Both the position numbers and the translations under genes were made by a program. A stretch of DNA of 6,187 nucleotides, taken from the NCBI GenBank assembly GCA_001820675.1, contig MHQO01000045.1:1-6187 (forward strand), written 5' to 3'. The stretch's first letter is position 1. Every line of letters begins with the position of its first letter. Shown here piece after piece: positions 1 to 5,433 of this stretch. Under the pieces are notes generated by a model. The model made no database searches and was not told where the DNA came from. It saw only the letters and a program-made list of their open reading frames with translations. Source of the DNA: Candidatus Sungbacteria bacterium RIFCSPLOWO2_01_FULL_47_10 (GTDB lineage Bacteria; Patescibacteriota; Minisyncoccia; Sungbacterales; GWA2-42-14).

Positions 1-677
1 GAAGCGTACGGAGCAAGCGAGCCGCTATTCAAATCATACGCAAGAATTTTTGCCCGGCGTTCGTCTTTCTCCGCGCAGACATTGCAGGAGGAACCGACAG
101 AAATCAAAAGAATGTCTTCGTTCGGGTATGGCAGAAAAAGCAGGGTGCGCGTGAAGTGGCCGCCGTCATCGGGAAGGTCAACCAGTTTTCTTCGATTCAC
201 GGCTTTCAGCATATTTGCATCGTAATCATATTCGGAAACACTCCCCTCCTCCGCGACAAAAAAAGAACACGACTCCCCGCACCGAAACGCCATGCCGTGG
301 GGGCGCTCAAGTCCGTCAAGAACGGGCTCTACCTCATCCGCCGCGCCGTCGCTATCACGATCCGGAAGCGCTACAATCCGTCCTTTGGATGGAACGCTTG
401 CGAGCATAACACCGTTCGGATCGCGAACCAGAACGCGCGGCGCGTCCAGGTCCCGGGCAAACACCGACATGGAAAACCGTTCGGGGAGGCGAAGCGGAAA
501 GCCGGTCATGTTCAGCGGATCTTTGCCCGATTTCTCTTCAATAAGCCCCGCGATATCTTCGGGCGGATTCAGAATTGCTGGCGCAATACCACGAAAATTC
601 CGTATACCGACATACGCCCCCCATCCCGCAAAAAGAAGGAATATGCACGCGACCATAAATAACAACTTCTTTTTCAT
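1..677 (-). CDS. PQQ-type sugar (sorbosone) dehydrogenase-like beta-propeller, 3' part cut by window edge
   Basis: Translation from ATG at 677 gives 225 codons with no stop before the window edge, so the C-terminal part is missing; the family is usually about 350-420 residues. Residues 1-24 are a short Lys-rich start followed by a hydrophobic stretch, a signal peptide or membrane anchor, so the propeller should lie outside the membrane. From about residue 62 the protein reads like the PQQ-dependent sorbosone/glucose dehydrogenase family: LPERFSMSVFARDL, then PDRDSDGAADE (about 105-115, a Ca-loop-like acidic turn), RPHGMAF (125-131, with the family's conserved His) and GGHFTRTLLF (172-181), followed by GSSCNVCAEKDERRAKIL (195-212), a hallmark with a CxxC pair. 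Family members oxidise sugars or aldoses with PQQ; cofactor and substrate here are inferred. No Shine-Dalgarno precedes the start. An in-frame ATG at 656 is less likely because it would cut the signal segment. Confidence 0.85.
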   Translation of the reverse strand, partial: MKKKLLFMVACIFLLFAGWGAYVGIRNFRGIAPAILNPPEDIAGLIEEKSGKDPLNMTGFPLRLPERFSMSVFARDLDAPRVLVRDPNGVMLASVPSKGRIVALPDRDSDGAADEVEPVLDGLERPHGMAFRCGESCSFFVAEEGSVSEYDYDANMLKAVNRRKLVDLPDDGGHFTRTLLFLPYPNEDILLISVGSSCNVCAEKDERRAKILAYDLNSGSLAPYA

Positions 678-712
678 AATGAAAGAAACACGACATCCTT
701 AGACTCAATGAC

Positions 713-741
713 ATTATATACGGTTTCGAGCGCCTTTAAAA
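713..741 (-). promoter_or_regulatory. candidate sigma70-type promoter for the sugar dehydrogenase-like gene
   Basis: On the minus strand a perfect TATAAT lies at 718-713, with TTTTAA at 741-736 as a weak -35 box (17-bp spacer). The -35 overlaps the stop codon of the upstream broken glycosyltransferase. Transcription would start near 706, about 29 nt before the ATG at 677. This would let the downstream gene be expressed independently of the pseudogene. The -10 match is good, the -35 is poor. Confidence 0.4.
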
Positions 742-1155
742 CCCGCCAGACCAGTGATACGCCCTGAAAACTTCTTTGCCTTTTCCGTCCGCCAGCGATA
801 CGAACCCCGCCCCTCTTCCGATGAGTTGTGTCTCAAAACCAGCTCCTGCCGAAGTCAGCCGCTCCGCTGACTTTATGGGCATGATTTCCGACTGGCGAAT
901 AAAATAAAAGGATTCGAATCCGGATTTCTCAAAATAATCGGGGCCTCTCTCTTCAAGAATCGAAATATACGCATCCGTTTTAATGACGGGCCATCCGTGG
1001 TATATCTGAAGGCGATCAAGAATCCACACCTGCGGCCCGTTCAGCATATTGCCGTCGTATATAAAAAGGGCGGGGTACGGAATAAATCCCTCGCGCCGCG
1101 CCGCATCAAGCGAACGGTCTTGCGCATTCTTGATAAATATATCGCGGCAGAAGAA
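736..1155 (-). pseudogene. C-terminal remnant of a GT39/PMT-type membrane glycosyltransferase (other frame)
   Basis: This frame is open from 1155 to a TAA at 738-736, but its first ATG is only at 1047, in the middle of sequence that already looks protein-like (IFIKNAQDRSLDAARREGF, then YPALFIYDGNMLNGPQVW). The segment is soluble, with no membrane helices, and resembles the extracytoplasmic C-terminal domain that follows the last helix of ArnT/PMT-like enzymes. It continues the adjacent upstream N-terminal fragment (1106-1777) after a +1 shift near 1144, where skipping a single C joins LLP to DIFIKNA. Even after joining, the usual middle of the enzyme (several membrane helices) is absent, so this is read as the tail of a gene with an internal deletion. 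Translation from the ATG at 1047 as an independent 103-residue protein is possible but has no supporting signal. Confidence 0.6.
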
Positions 1156-1777
1156 TCATGGATGTATATTTCGTCAGCAAACAAAGGCCGAGAGCAAACC
1201 CGAGATGCAAAAGTTTTTTTTCATCCCGCAACGATGCGAGAAAAAAATAATACGCGAGGAGCATAAAAAAAATAACATATGACTCCTGAAGACCGACGCG
1301 GGATATAAACACATGATTTGCCGTTACGGCAAGAACCGCGGCCGACGCAAGACCGGCAGTCGGTGAAAAAAGCATTGCGCCGATGCGATATATGAGAAAA
1401 ACTGAAAGAACCCCGAAGATTGCCGAAGGCAAGCGAAACGCAAACACTGTCTCGCCAAACGCGGATATAAATACGTGCTGAACGAAAAAAACAAGCGGCG
1501 GATGGTCGTGAAACGAAAAATAAGTCCACCACGGAACCTCCGGATCAAACCACTCGCGCGGGGTGGTCTGAAATTCAGCTTCGTCAAAATCCATCATGCC
1601 GATTGCGCGGAACGAATACAGCACCTCGTCCCCGATCGGGTCCCCGGATTGGATATTCACGAATCGCACTATCGCCGCAACAAAAAGTATGACGGCAAGA
1701 ATATATGCGTATTTCGCGTTTCGCACATGGAATATTTGCATTGTGCGATTTATTTTTTCACGATGAATGATTTTCAC
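1106..1777 (-). CDS. GT39/PMT-type polyprenyl-phosphate-sugar glycosyltransferase, N-terminal half, frameshifted
   Basis: The 223-codon frame holds the N-terminal half of a dolichyl/polyprenyl-phosphate-sugar:protein or lipid glycosyltransferase (PMT_2/ArnT-like). Visible landmarks: first membrane helix about 23-41; GDEVLY (49-54), carrying the Asp-Glu of the first external loop used in catalysis in this superfamily; HDHPPLVFF (90-98), the His-Pro-Pro-Leu motif; RLPSAIFGVLSVFLIYRIG (115-133); SRVGLQESY (159-167); and GLCLLTKYTSMILLP (197-211). After residue 211 the family character stops abruptly and the frame runs to a TGA after 12 unrelated residues. Family members are commonly 450-600 residues with 11-13 helices, so this product would lack about half. 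The start is a GTG at 1777; an ATG at 1741 (residue 13) is equally plausible. Probably non-functional. The gene lies after a terminator, and no promoter could be recognised ahead of it. Confidence 0.7.
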   Translation of the reverse strand: MKIIHREKINRTMQIFHVRNAKYAYILAVILFVAAIVRFVNIQSGDPIGDEVLYSFRAIGMMDFDEAEFQTTPREWFDPEVPWWTYFSFHDHPPLVFFVQHVFISAFGETVFAFRLPSAIFGVLSVFLIYRIGAMLFSPTAGLASAAVLAVTANHVFISRVGLQESYVIFFMLLAYYFFLASLRDEKKLLHLGFALGLCLLTKYTSMILLPRYIYQECARPFA

Positions 1778-1831
1778 TGGCTTAAAAACATGCGCCGCGC
1801 GCGGGGCTTATCTCGCTTGGGGACTACGGTC

Positions 1832-1890
1832 AAAAAAAGAATCGTACGGAAAATCATACGGTAAACCATACGATTTTCCGAATGATTCTT
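1832..1890 (-). terminator. long-stem rho-independent terminator after the CAP gene
   Basis: Arms at 1866-1890 and 1837-1861 form a 25-bp stem around a 4-nt loop (1862-1865). In minus-strand RNA I count 21 Watson-Crick pairs, 2 G-U pairs and 2 mismatches (A-C and U-U). The downstream arm runs directly into a T tract (1838-1832 are all A on the plus strand). It begins 14 nt past the TAA of the CAP gene at 1905, so it should end the DUF192-CAP transcript. The plus-strand reading lacks a T tract, so it works in one direction only. Confidence 0.85.
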
Positions 1891-1904
1891 TGTCCGGAGG
1901 CGCT

Positions 1905-2846
1905 TTATCCTTCCGCGCATTCGTTAAATTCATTCACCTGAACATTATATCGGTCAATGAGTTCTTTTGTCTCGTCAACCAATATGTTGTATTCCCCCAC
2001 ATGAATATTATACGATTCAATCTTTTCCGTATATGCGCTTCCGTTTTTCGGCGTCATCCCATCAATTTCGCTCCGTTCGACGTCAAGTTTTTTCCGCATG
2101 TTCGCCAGTTCAACTTTATTGCTTTCGATGGTTCCCAATATCTCCCCATCCGGCGAAGCGCAGGCGGATAACGGAAGCCCGAATATTTGAACCGCCATCC
2201 ACGTGCGCCTTCCCTCATACATGCCCTCGCGGACCGCAGCGCCGATTTCCTGAAACCTCGGATTGAGGATATTCGCACGATGCCCGGGGCTTGCCATCCA
2301 ACCGTCAACCAGCTCTTCGTCATTTTCAAAATTTCCCATCGCCAGATTTTCACCCACCACAATATAGCCATACGACTTCTGCTCGACCAGATCCCCAACC
2401 TTGGCGCCTGAAGGCGAGGAATGCGCGAAATATCCGCTCGCGAACATATCATATACCTTCACCTCGGCCGCGGCTTTCAATTTTTCGTTCGTCCGGAGCG
2501 GCGCGAGGCCGTGTTCGCGACGGGCGGAATTTGTGAACGCGACAATCCCCGGCCACGACACATATGAACTCGGGGATTCTTTTTCGATACGAAGGGGCTC
2601 TGCCGGAACTTCAGCATTTTTAACTCCATCCCGCACCCGATCGACCAAACCGTCAATCGCCGCATCTCCGCCTTCACCGTCAAATATCGGGTTCGGTTCC
2701 GCCAGATATACTTCGCTCGGAGAAACGACGACATCGGGAGGCACGATGAATCTGTCGGAGCCGACATCAACATGGGTTGCTCCGAATAAAACGGCGAGAA
2801 TCAGAACAATACCCCCAATGACAATAATTCGAAACGTATTCGTCAT
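1905..2846 (-). CDS. membrane-anchored CAP/SCP-domain (YkwD-like) protein with C-terminal heptad coil
   Basis: 313 residues from ATG at 2846. Residues 6-24 are an uncleaved-looking hydrophobic anchor, followed by an extracellular acidic/Pro linker to about 98. The CAP domain spans roughly 100-225 and shows the family signatures: FTNSARREHGLAPL (104-117), YFAHSSPSG (139-147, putative site His142), VVGENLAMG (163-171, Glu166) and GWMASPGHRANILNP (182-196, His189). These are the residues that usually line the CAP cleft. Bacterial CAP proteins are secreted or surface proteins of mostly unknown biochemistry. After the domain comes a tail (about 240-313) of predicted coiled coil, with Tyr-Asn pairs seven residues apart (279, 286, 300, then Phe-Asn at 307). 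The start is 26 bp after the DUF192 stop, suggesting one transcript, closed by the hairpin at 1832-1890. No Shine-Dalgarno is seen. The family call is firm; the cellular role is not known. Confidence 0.93.
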   Translation of the reverse strand: MTNTFRIIVIGGIVLILAVLFGATHVDVGSDRFIVPPDVVVSPSEVYLAEPNPIFDGEGGDAAIDGLVDRVRDGVKNAEVPAEPLRIEKESPSSYVSWPGIVAFTNSARREHGLAPLRTNEKLKAAAEVKVYDMFASGYFAHSSPSGAKVGDLVEQKSYGYIVVGENLAMGNFENDEELVDGWMASPGHRANILNPRFQEIGAAVREGMYEGRRTWMAVQIFGLPLSACASPDGEILGTIESNKVELANMRKKLDVERSEIDGMTPKNGSAYTEKIESYNIHVGEYNILVDETKELIDRYNVQVNEFNECAEG

Positions 2847-2872
2847 AGAAGAAACGTGGAAAAACCGATTTT

Positions 2873-3370
2873 CTACCTTAATTGATCACGGAGCGGCACG
2901 GTGACCGCATCCCCAATGCCAATACCATGCCGAAAAGCCCATCCTGCGGGAACTTCGAGAACGTATTGAACGAGACGTGACGGATAAAACGACTTCGGGA
3001 ACGATTCGGGGGAAGCGTTTCGCGTAATGTCGGCCACGGTGAATCCTTCGTCGATCCAGATGATATCAATCGAGAATTTCATGTCTTTCATCCAGAACGA
3101 ATATAGGCCTGGGCTTTCAAACAAAAAAAACATTCCCTCGTCGCTTCCGAGATATTCTCTTCCTGAAAGCCCGAGTGATTTTGCCTCCGGCGTTGCGGCC
3201 ATGTCCGCGACAACCCGGGAATTCCCGACCGAGATTTCTATGTGCGCGCCGCGATTTGCCATATCAATTTCATCGCCGCCGGATCGCACGATTTTCAAAA
3301 TAAGCAGAGCGCCAATAAGGCCGGTGCAGACGGAAATGAAAGCAATCCAATAAACGGCGTTCTTAAACAT
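2873..3370 (-). CDS. membrane-anchored DUF192 family protein
   Basis: 165 residues from ATG at 3370 to TAG. Residues 5-27 are hydrophobic and act as an anchor or signal segment, so the domain should face outward. The DUF192 domain covers about 43-160 with its typical string of motifs: GLSGREYLGSDEGMFFLF (67-84), SFWMKDMKFSIDIIWID (91-107) and YVLEVPAGW (136-144), then a GIGD turn (151-154). The FWMKDM and LEVPAG blocks are diagnostic. The family is small, widespread and without an established biochemical function. Length is normal for anchored members. It is the first gene of a likely two-gene unit with the CAP protein 26 bp downstream. Its start lies only 19 nt from the end of an inverted-repeat element (3390-3545), so its promoter must be within or beyond that element. 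No Shine-Dalgarno is present. Confidence 0.93.
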   Translation of the reverse strand: MFKNAVYWIAFISVCTGLIGALLILKIVRSGGDEIDMANRGAHIEISVGNSRVVADMAATPEAKSLGLSGREYLGSDEGMFFLFESPGLYSFWMKDMKFSIDIIWIDEGFTVADITRNASPESFPKSFYPSRLVQYVLEVPAGWAFRHGIGIGDAVTVPLRDQLR

Positions 3371-3389
3371 ATTTTATCATTTGAAATCT

Positions 3390-3545
3390 TAAGACCTTTT
3401 GCAAAATAACGGTTTAGCAGAATTTTATTCCATGAGCGGAGCGATGGCGGAGTCGAAGGGCTACCTTTTACTACGATTTCTTAAGGTATGCCTTCGACTC
3501 GGCTCAGGCAATAACGTCATAATGCTTATTTTGCAAAAGGTCTTA
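3390..3545. mobile_element. MITE-like non-autonomous element with perfect 20-bp terminal inverted repeats
   Basis: The 20-nt ends TAAGACCTTTTGCAAAATAA (3390-3409) and its exact reverse complement (3526-3545) bound a 156-bp non-coding segment. The outermost TA on each side (3390-3391, 3544-3545) can be read as a TA target duplication around a 152-bp element with 18-bp repeats, as expected for transposases that duplicate TA (for example IS630/Tc1-type, or the TA-duplicating group of IS5). The family is inferred; no transposase is encoded. A second, inner inverted repeat lies at 3450-3467 and 3483-3500 (16 of 18 positions), so either strand could fold into a long two-part hairpin. It sits between the permease and DUF192 genes and may insulate or set expression of DUF192. 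Confidence 0.75.
3434..3500. repeat. inner inverted repeat of the MITE-like element, GAGTCGAAGG type
   Basis: GAGTCGAAGG (3450-3459) and CCTTCGACTC (3491-3500) are exact complements. The stem extends inward with two mismatches to TACCTT/AAGGTA, leaving a 15-nt loop at 3468-3482. Outward, the right arm continues as CGGCTCA while the left arm has TGAGC separated by 11 extra bases. That insertion is bounded by two copies of GCGGAG (3436-3441 and 3447-3452), consistent with a small duplication or slippage. Removing 11 bases restores a 16-nt arm with one mismatch. Confidence 0.65.
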
Positions 3546-3591
3546 GGGTAAATGTTGCGACTCCTCGTTGCATGACGATATCCACCGAATG

Positions 3592-3669
3592 TTACATCTT
3601 CACTCGCATCTTTTTTGCCTCTTCATTGCTTTCTGATTCAAATCGCGGATGATTCGAGAAATCTATTCC
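3592..3669 (-). other. short protein-like open stretch without a start codon, possible gene remnant
   Basis: On the minus strand, in a frame different from the permease, codons from 3669 to a TAA at 3594-3592 read GIDFSNHPRFESESNEEAK and then KMRVKM. The composition (charged, Glu/Ser/Lys-rich, no rare-looking runs) is more protein-like than the surrounding spacer. No ATG, GTG or TTG opens it, and upstream in this frame the sequence looks like a shadow of the permease. It may be a decayed small gene or chance. The rest of the spacer (3546-3591) shows nothing I recognise. Confidence 0.2.
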
Positions 3670-4457
3670 GTCATAAACCGCGTAAATAATCCTCTCTTGA
3701 GCACGATGTGATACATTTTTATGAAGACAAAAATTGCTCCCGCAAAATAGAAAACAGAGAGAACGAGGGCGATGATAAAAAAACGGACATCGAATGTTCC
3801 GCCGATTGCCGCTCGGCGCATTCCTTCAAAAACATATGAAATGGGGATAAGATACGAAATCGGCCGAAACGCGCCCGGAAGGGCTTCGACAGGATAAAAA
3901 ACCGCCGCAAACGGCATAATAAGAGCGGGGGCGGACCAGACCAGAATCTCCACCGCAGGTCCGAACCGTAATATGAAAGCGGTTGCAAAAATTCCGATAG
4001 TCCATCCGAACAAAAAAAGCAAAAAAACAAACGGAATAAGAAAAAAACCGAACAAAAAAATATTATATGAAAAAAAGAGCCATGCCATCGCGACCATTCC
4101 CGCAATCGAGAATACCGTATGAACGATGCTGGTGACGATAAGGCCTGCCGCATACTCCCCGATTGTCAGCGGAGAGGAAAAAAGATTTATCAGATTCCGC
4201 GACCACACGTCCTCAAGAAACGACACTGAAATTCCGTTCATGGTGCGGGTGAAAAAATTCCAAAAAATCACGGCCCCGACAAGTACGGTAACAAAACCAA
4301 ACGTCTCACCGCCGACCGAATGAAGATACCTGCTGATCAGGCCCCAGATAAACACTTCAAGAAGCGACCAATAAAAAACCCCCATAATGCGCGAAGGACT
4401 GCGCCGCAGCAAAAAAAACTGACGGAGAAAAATTGCATAAATTCTTTGAAAAGACAT
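3663..4457 (-). CDS. ABC-2 type exporter permease
   Basis: 264 residues from ATG at 4457; a TTG at 4484 would add nine residues but lacks support, and the ATG start MSFQRIYAIFLRQFFLLRRS fits the usual N-terminus of the family. The protein is strongly hydrophobic, with about six membrane segments near 27-45, 53-72, 103-127, 132-152, 153-190 (less clear) and 226-248. The cytoplasmic helix after the second segment (about 80-101, ending SSPLTIGEY) is the expected ATPase-coupling region. The block PVEALPGAFRPISYLIPISY (189-208), leading into FEGMR, is the characteristic ABC-2 motif before the last helix. It forms the membrane channel for the ATPase encoded 69 bp upstream, probably as a dimer. Such pairs export drugs, lipids, antibiotics or glycans; the substrate cannot be told here. 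Stop is TAG. Confidence 0.92.
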   Translation of the reverse strand: MSFQRIYAIFLRQFFLLRRSPSRIMGVFYWSLLEVFIWGLISRYLHSVGGETFGFVTVLVGAVIFWNFFTRTMNGISVSFLEDVWSRNLINLFSSPLTIGEYAAGLIVTSIVHTVFSIAGMVAMAWLFFSYNIFLFGFFLIPFVFLLFLFGWTIGIFATAFILRFGPAVEILVWSAPALIMPFAAVFYPVEALPGAFRPISYLIPISYVFEGMRRAAIGGTFDVRFFIIALVLSVFYFAGAIFVFIKMYHIVLKRGLFTRFMTE

Positions 4458-4500
4458 TTGTTTTCTGGAAATTATGAACAACAACGAATCGCGAGTGCAT

Positions 4501-4540
4501 GAATGCGGTGCGTCCGCAATTCGTTCCTACCCGCAATTCG
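4501..4540 (-). promoter_or_regulatory. hairpin with duplicated arm between exporter ATPase and permease
   Basis: The 10-mer CCGCAATTCG occurs twice on the plus strand (4514-4523 and 4531-4540), 17 bp apart, spanning the ATPase stop codon. GAATGCGG at 4501-4508 is complementary to either copy, apart from a one-base bulge. The near copy gives an 8-bp stem with a 5-nt loop; the far copy gives a larger alternative. No T tract follows on the minus strand, so it is not an obvious terminator; it could tune permease expression or stabilise the ATPase message. Function is inferred only. Confidence 0.35.
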
Positions 4541-5285
4541 CCGGATGAACTGATAATGGTTCCCGCGCGATCATAATAAACAGTTCTTCCAGGTTCTTTT
4601 TTTTGAACCGGTTCACAAGATCCGCCGGTTTGCCGTCAAGAATAACTTTCCCGTGAGAAATGAACAATACACGCGAGCACACATCCTCAATTTCGTTCAT
4701 GTGATGCGACGTCCACAAAACCGCGCTTTCGTTTTTCGAAACATAATTTTTAATTTTATCGCGCATGCGATGCGCCGTCTCAGGATCAAGCGAGGCAGTC
4801 GGCTCATCAAGAAGCAAAAGTTTTGGAGAACTTATAAGGGCTTTCGCGAGAACGACGCGCGACTGTTCCCCCGACGACAAAAGTCCGGTACGCGTCTCGG
4901 CAAATTCTTCAAGATCAAATTCATGCAACAGGGAACGCACGGTCGTGTCAGGATTCCCGACGCCGTAGAGCAATGCGTAAATAAGAAGATTTTCCTCCAC
5001 GCGCAAGTTTCCCGGAAGCTGGGCATATGCCGCGGCAAAATTCATGCGCGGCATGATGTCCCGCCGGCGTTCGGAAAGATTCATGCCGAATATTTTTATC
5101 TCTCCCCCATCCGGCATCAGAAGCCCCGCAACCATGTTGATAATCGAAGTTTTGCCGGCGCCATTCGGGCCGAGAAGCCCGATTATTTCCTTTCTTGCGA
5201 TAGAAAACGAAACGCCGTCAACAGCGCGAAGTGTTCCGTATATTTTTGTCAGATTCCGTATTTCTAAAATAGCGTTGTCCGTCAT
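4527..5285 (-). CDS. ABC-2 type exporter ATP-binding subunit
   Basis: 252 residues if started at the ATG at 5285 (MTDNAILEIRNLTKIYG); an in-frame ATG at 5324 would add 13 residues without family resemblance. All nucleotide-binding-domain motifs are present (numbering from 5285): Walker A GPNGAGKTS (39-47), Q-loop Gln89 in YAQLPGN, signature LSSGEQSR (136-143), Walker B LLLLDEP (156-162) with Glu161, D-loop SLDPE, and switch His194 in TSHHMNE. The signature LSSGEQ replaces the common LSGGQ, a variant seen in exporter ATPases of this type, so activity is expected. The length matches a single-domain ATPase. It energises the ABC-2 permease encoded next (69-bp gap). Stop is TAG. Start choice is by alignment, not by a ribosome site, since neither start has a Shine-Dalgarno. 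Confidence 0.93.
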   Translation of the reverse strand: MTDNAILEIRNLTKIYGTLRAVDGVSFSIARKEIIGLLGPNGAGKTSIINMVAGLLMPDGGEIKIFGMNLSERRRDIMPRMNFAAAYAQLPGNLRVEENLLIYALLYGVGNPDTTVRSLLHEFDLEEFAETRTGLLSSGEQSRVVLAKALISSPKLLLLDEPTASLDPETAHRMRDKIKNYVSKNESAVLWTSHHMNEIEDVCSRVLFISHGKVILDGKPADLVNRFKKKNLEELFIMIAREPLSVHPANCG

Positions 5286-5362
5286 ATATAAAAAATTCGT
5301 TATGAATCCGCCGTTCGTGCGCATATTCTTACGCCAGGGGCGGGATTTGTCACACGATATAC

Positions 5363-5391
5363 ATTATACGCAATGTACTGGAAAAAGACAC
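5363..5391 (-). promoter_or_regulatory. candidate promoter for the ABC exporter genes
   Basis: A perfect TATAAT lies on the minus strand at 5368-5363 in the divergent region. The hexamer 17 bp upstream (GTGTCT, 5391-5386) is a poor -35. A transcript starting near 5356 would give a leader of about 30 nt to the ATG at 5324, or about 70 nt to the ATG at 5285. It is the only good -10 match ahead of the exporter genes. Confidence 0.35.
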
Positions 5392-5432
5392 GAAGACATG
5401 ATACAATGCTCTTGTATAAGTCTTATCTCGTG
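5389..5432 (+). promoter_or_regulatory. imperfect dyad directly before the epimerase start, with candidate -10
   Basis: ATACAA (5401-5406) and TTGTAT (5412-5417) form a perfect 6-bp dyad around a 5-nt centre. Symmetry continues with gaps through AAGAC/GTCTT and CACG/CGTG, ending one base before the ATG at 5434. A -10-like TACAAT (5402-5407) overlaps the left arm, but no -35 is evident. It could be an operator or a leader hairpin for the epimerase gene. The call rests on symmetry alone. Confidence 0.35.
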
Positions 5433-5433
5433 T

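Noticed and set aside
156..702. Plus-strand open frames opposite the sugar dehydrogenase-like gene
   Set aside because: Compositionally odd (Arg/Pro/Ser-rich) and antisense to a gene with clear family motifs; shadows of codon bias.
1211..1220. Run of eight A on the minus strand as the cause of the glycosyltransferase frameshift
   Set aside because: Family-like sequence (GLCLLTKYTSMILLP) continues in the same frame for more than 20 residues after it, so the shift lies later, near 1144.
997..1282. Plus-strand frames opposite the broken glycosyltransferase
   Set aside because: No recognisable motif, basic-rich, and antisense to fragments that match a known family.
1778..1831. Promoter for the glycosyltransferase remnant
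   Set aside because: The stretch between terminator and start is GC-rich with no -10-like box.
3371..3662. CRISPR array, tRNA or small structured RNA in the spacer
   Set aside because: No periodic direct repeats, no cloverleaf or CCA end; the structure seen is explained by the two nested inverted repeats.
4898..4925. ABC signature LSSGEQ instead of LSGGQ as a sign of inactivity
   Set aside because: Signature motifs of exporter ATPases vary at these positions, and Walker A, Walker B Glu, Q-loop and switch His are all intact.
4653..5267. 204-codon plus-strand frame opposite the ABC ATPase
   Set aside because: Antisense to a gene with every ABC motif intact; its product shows no domain and looks like a complement shadow.
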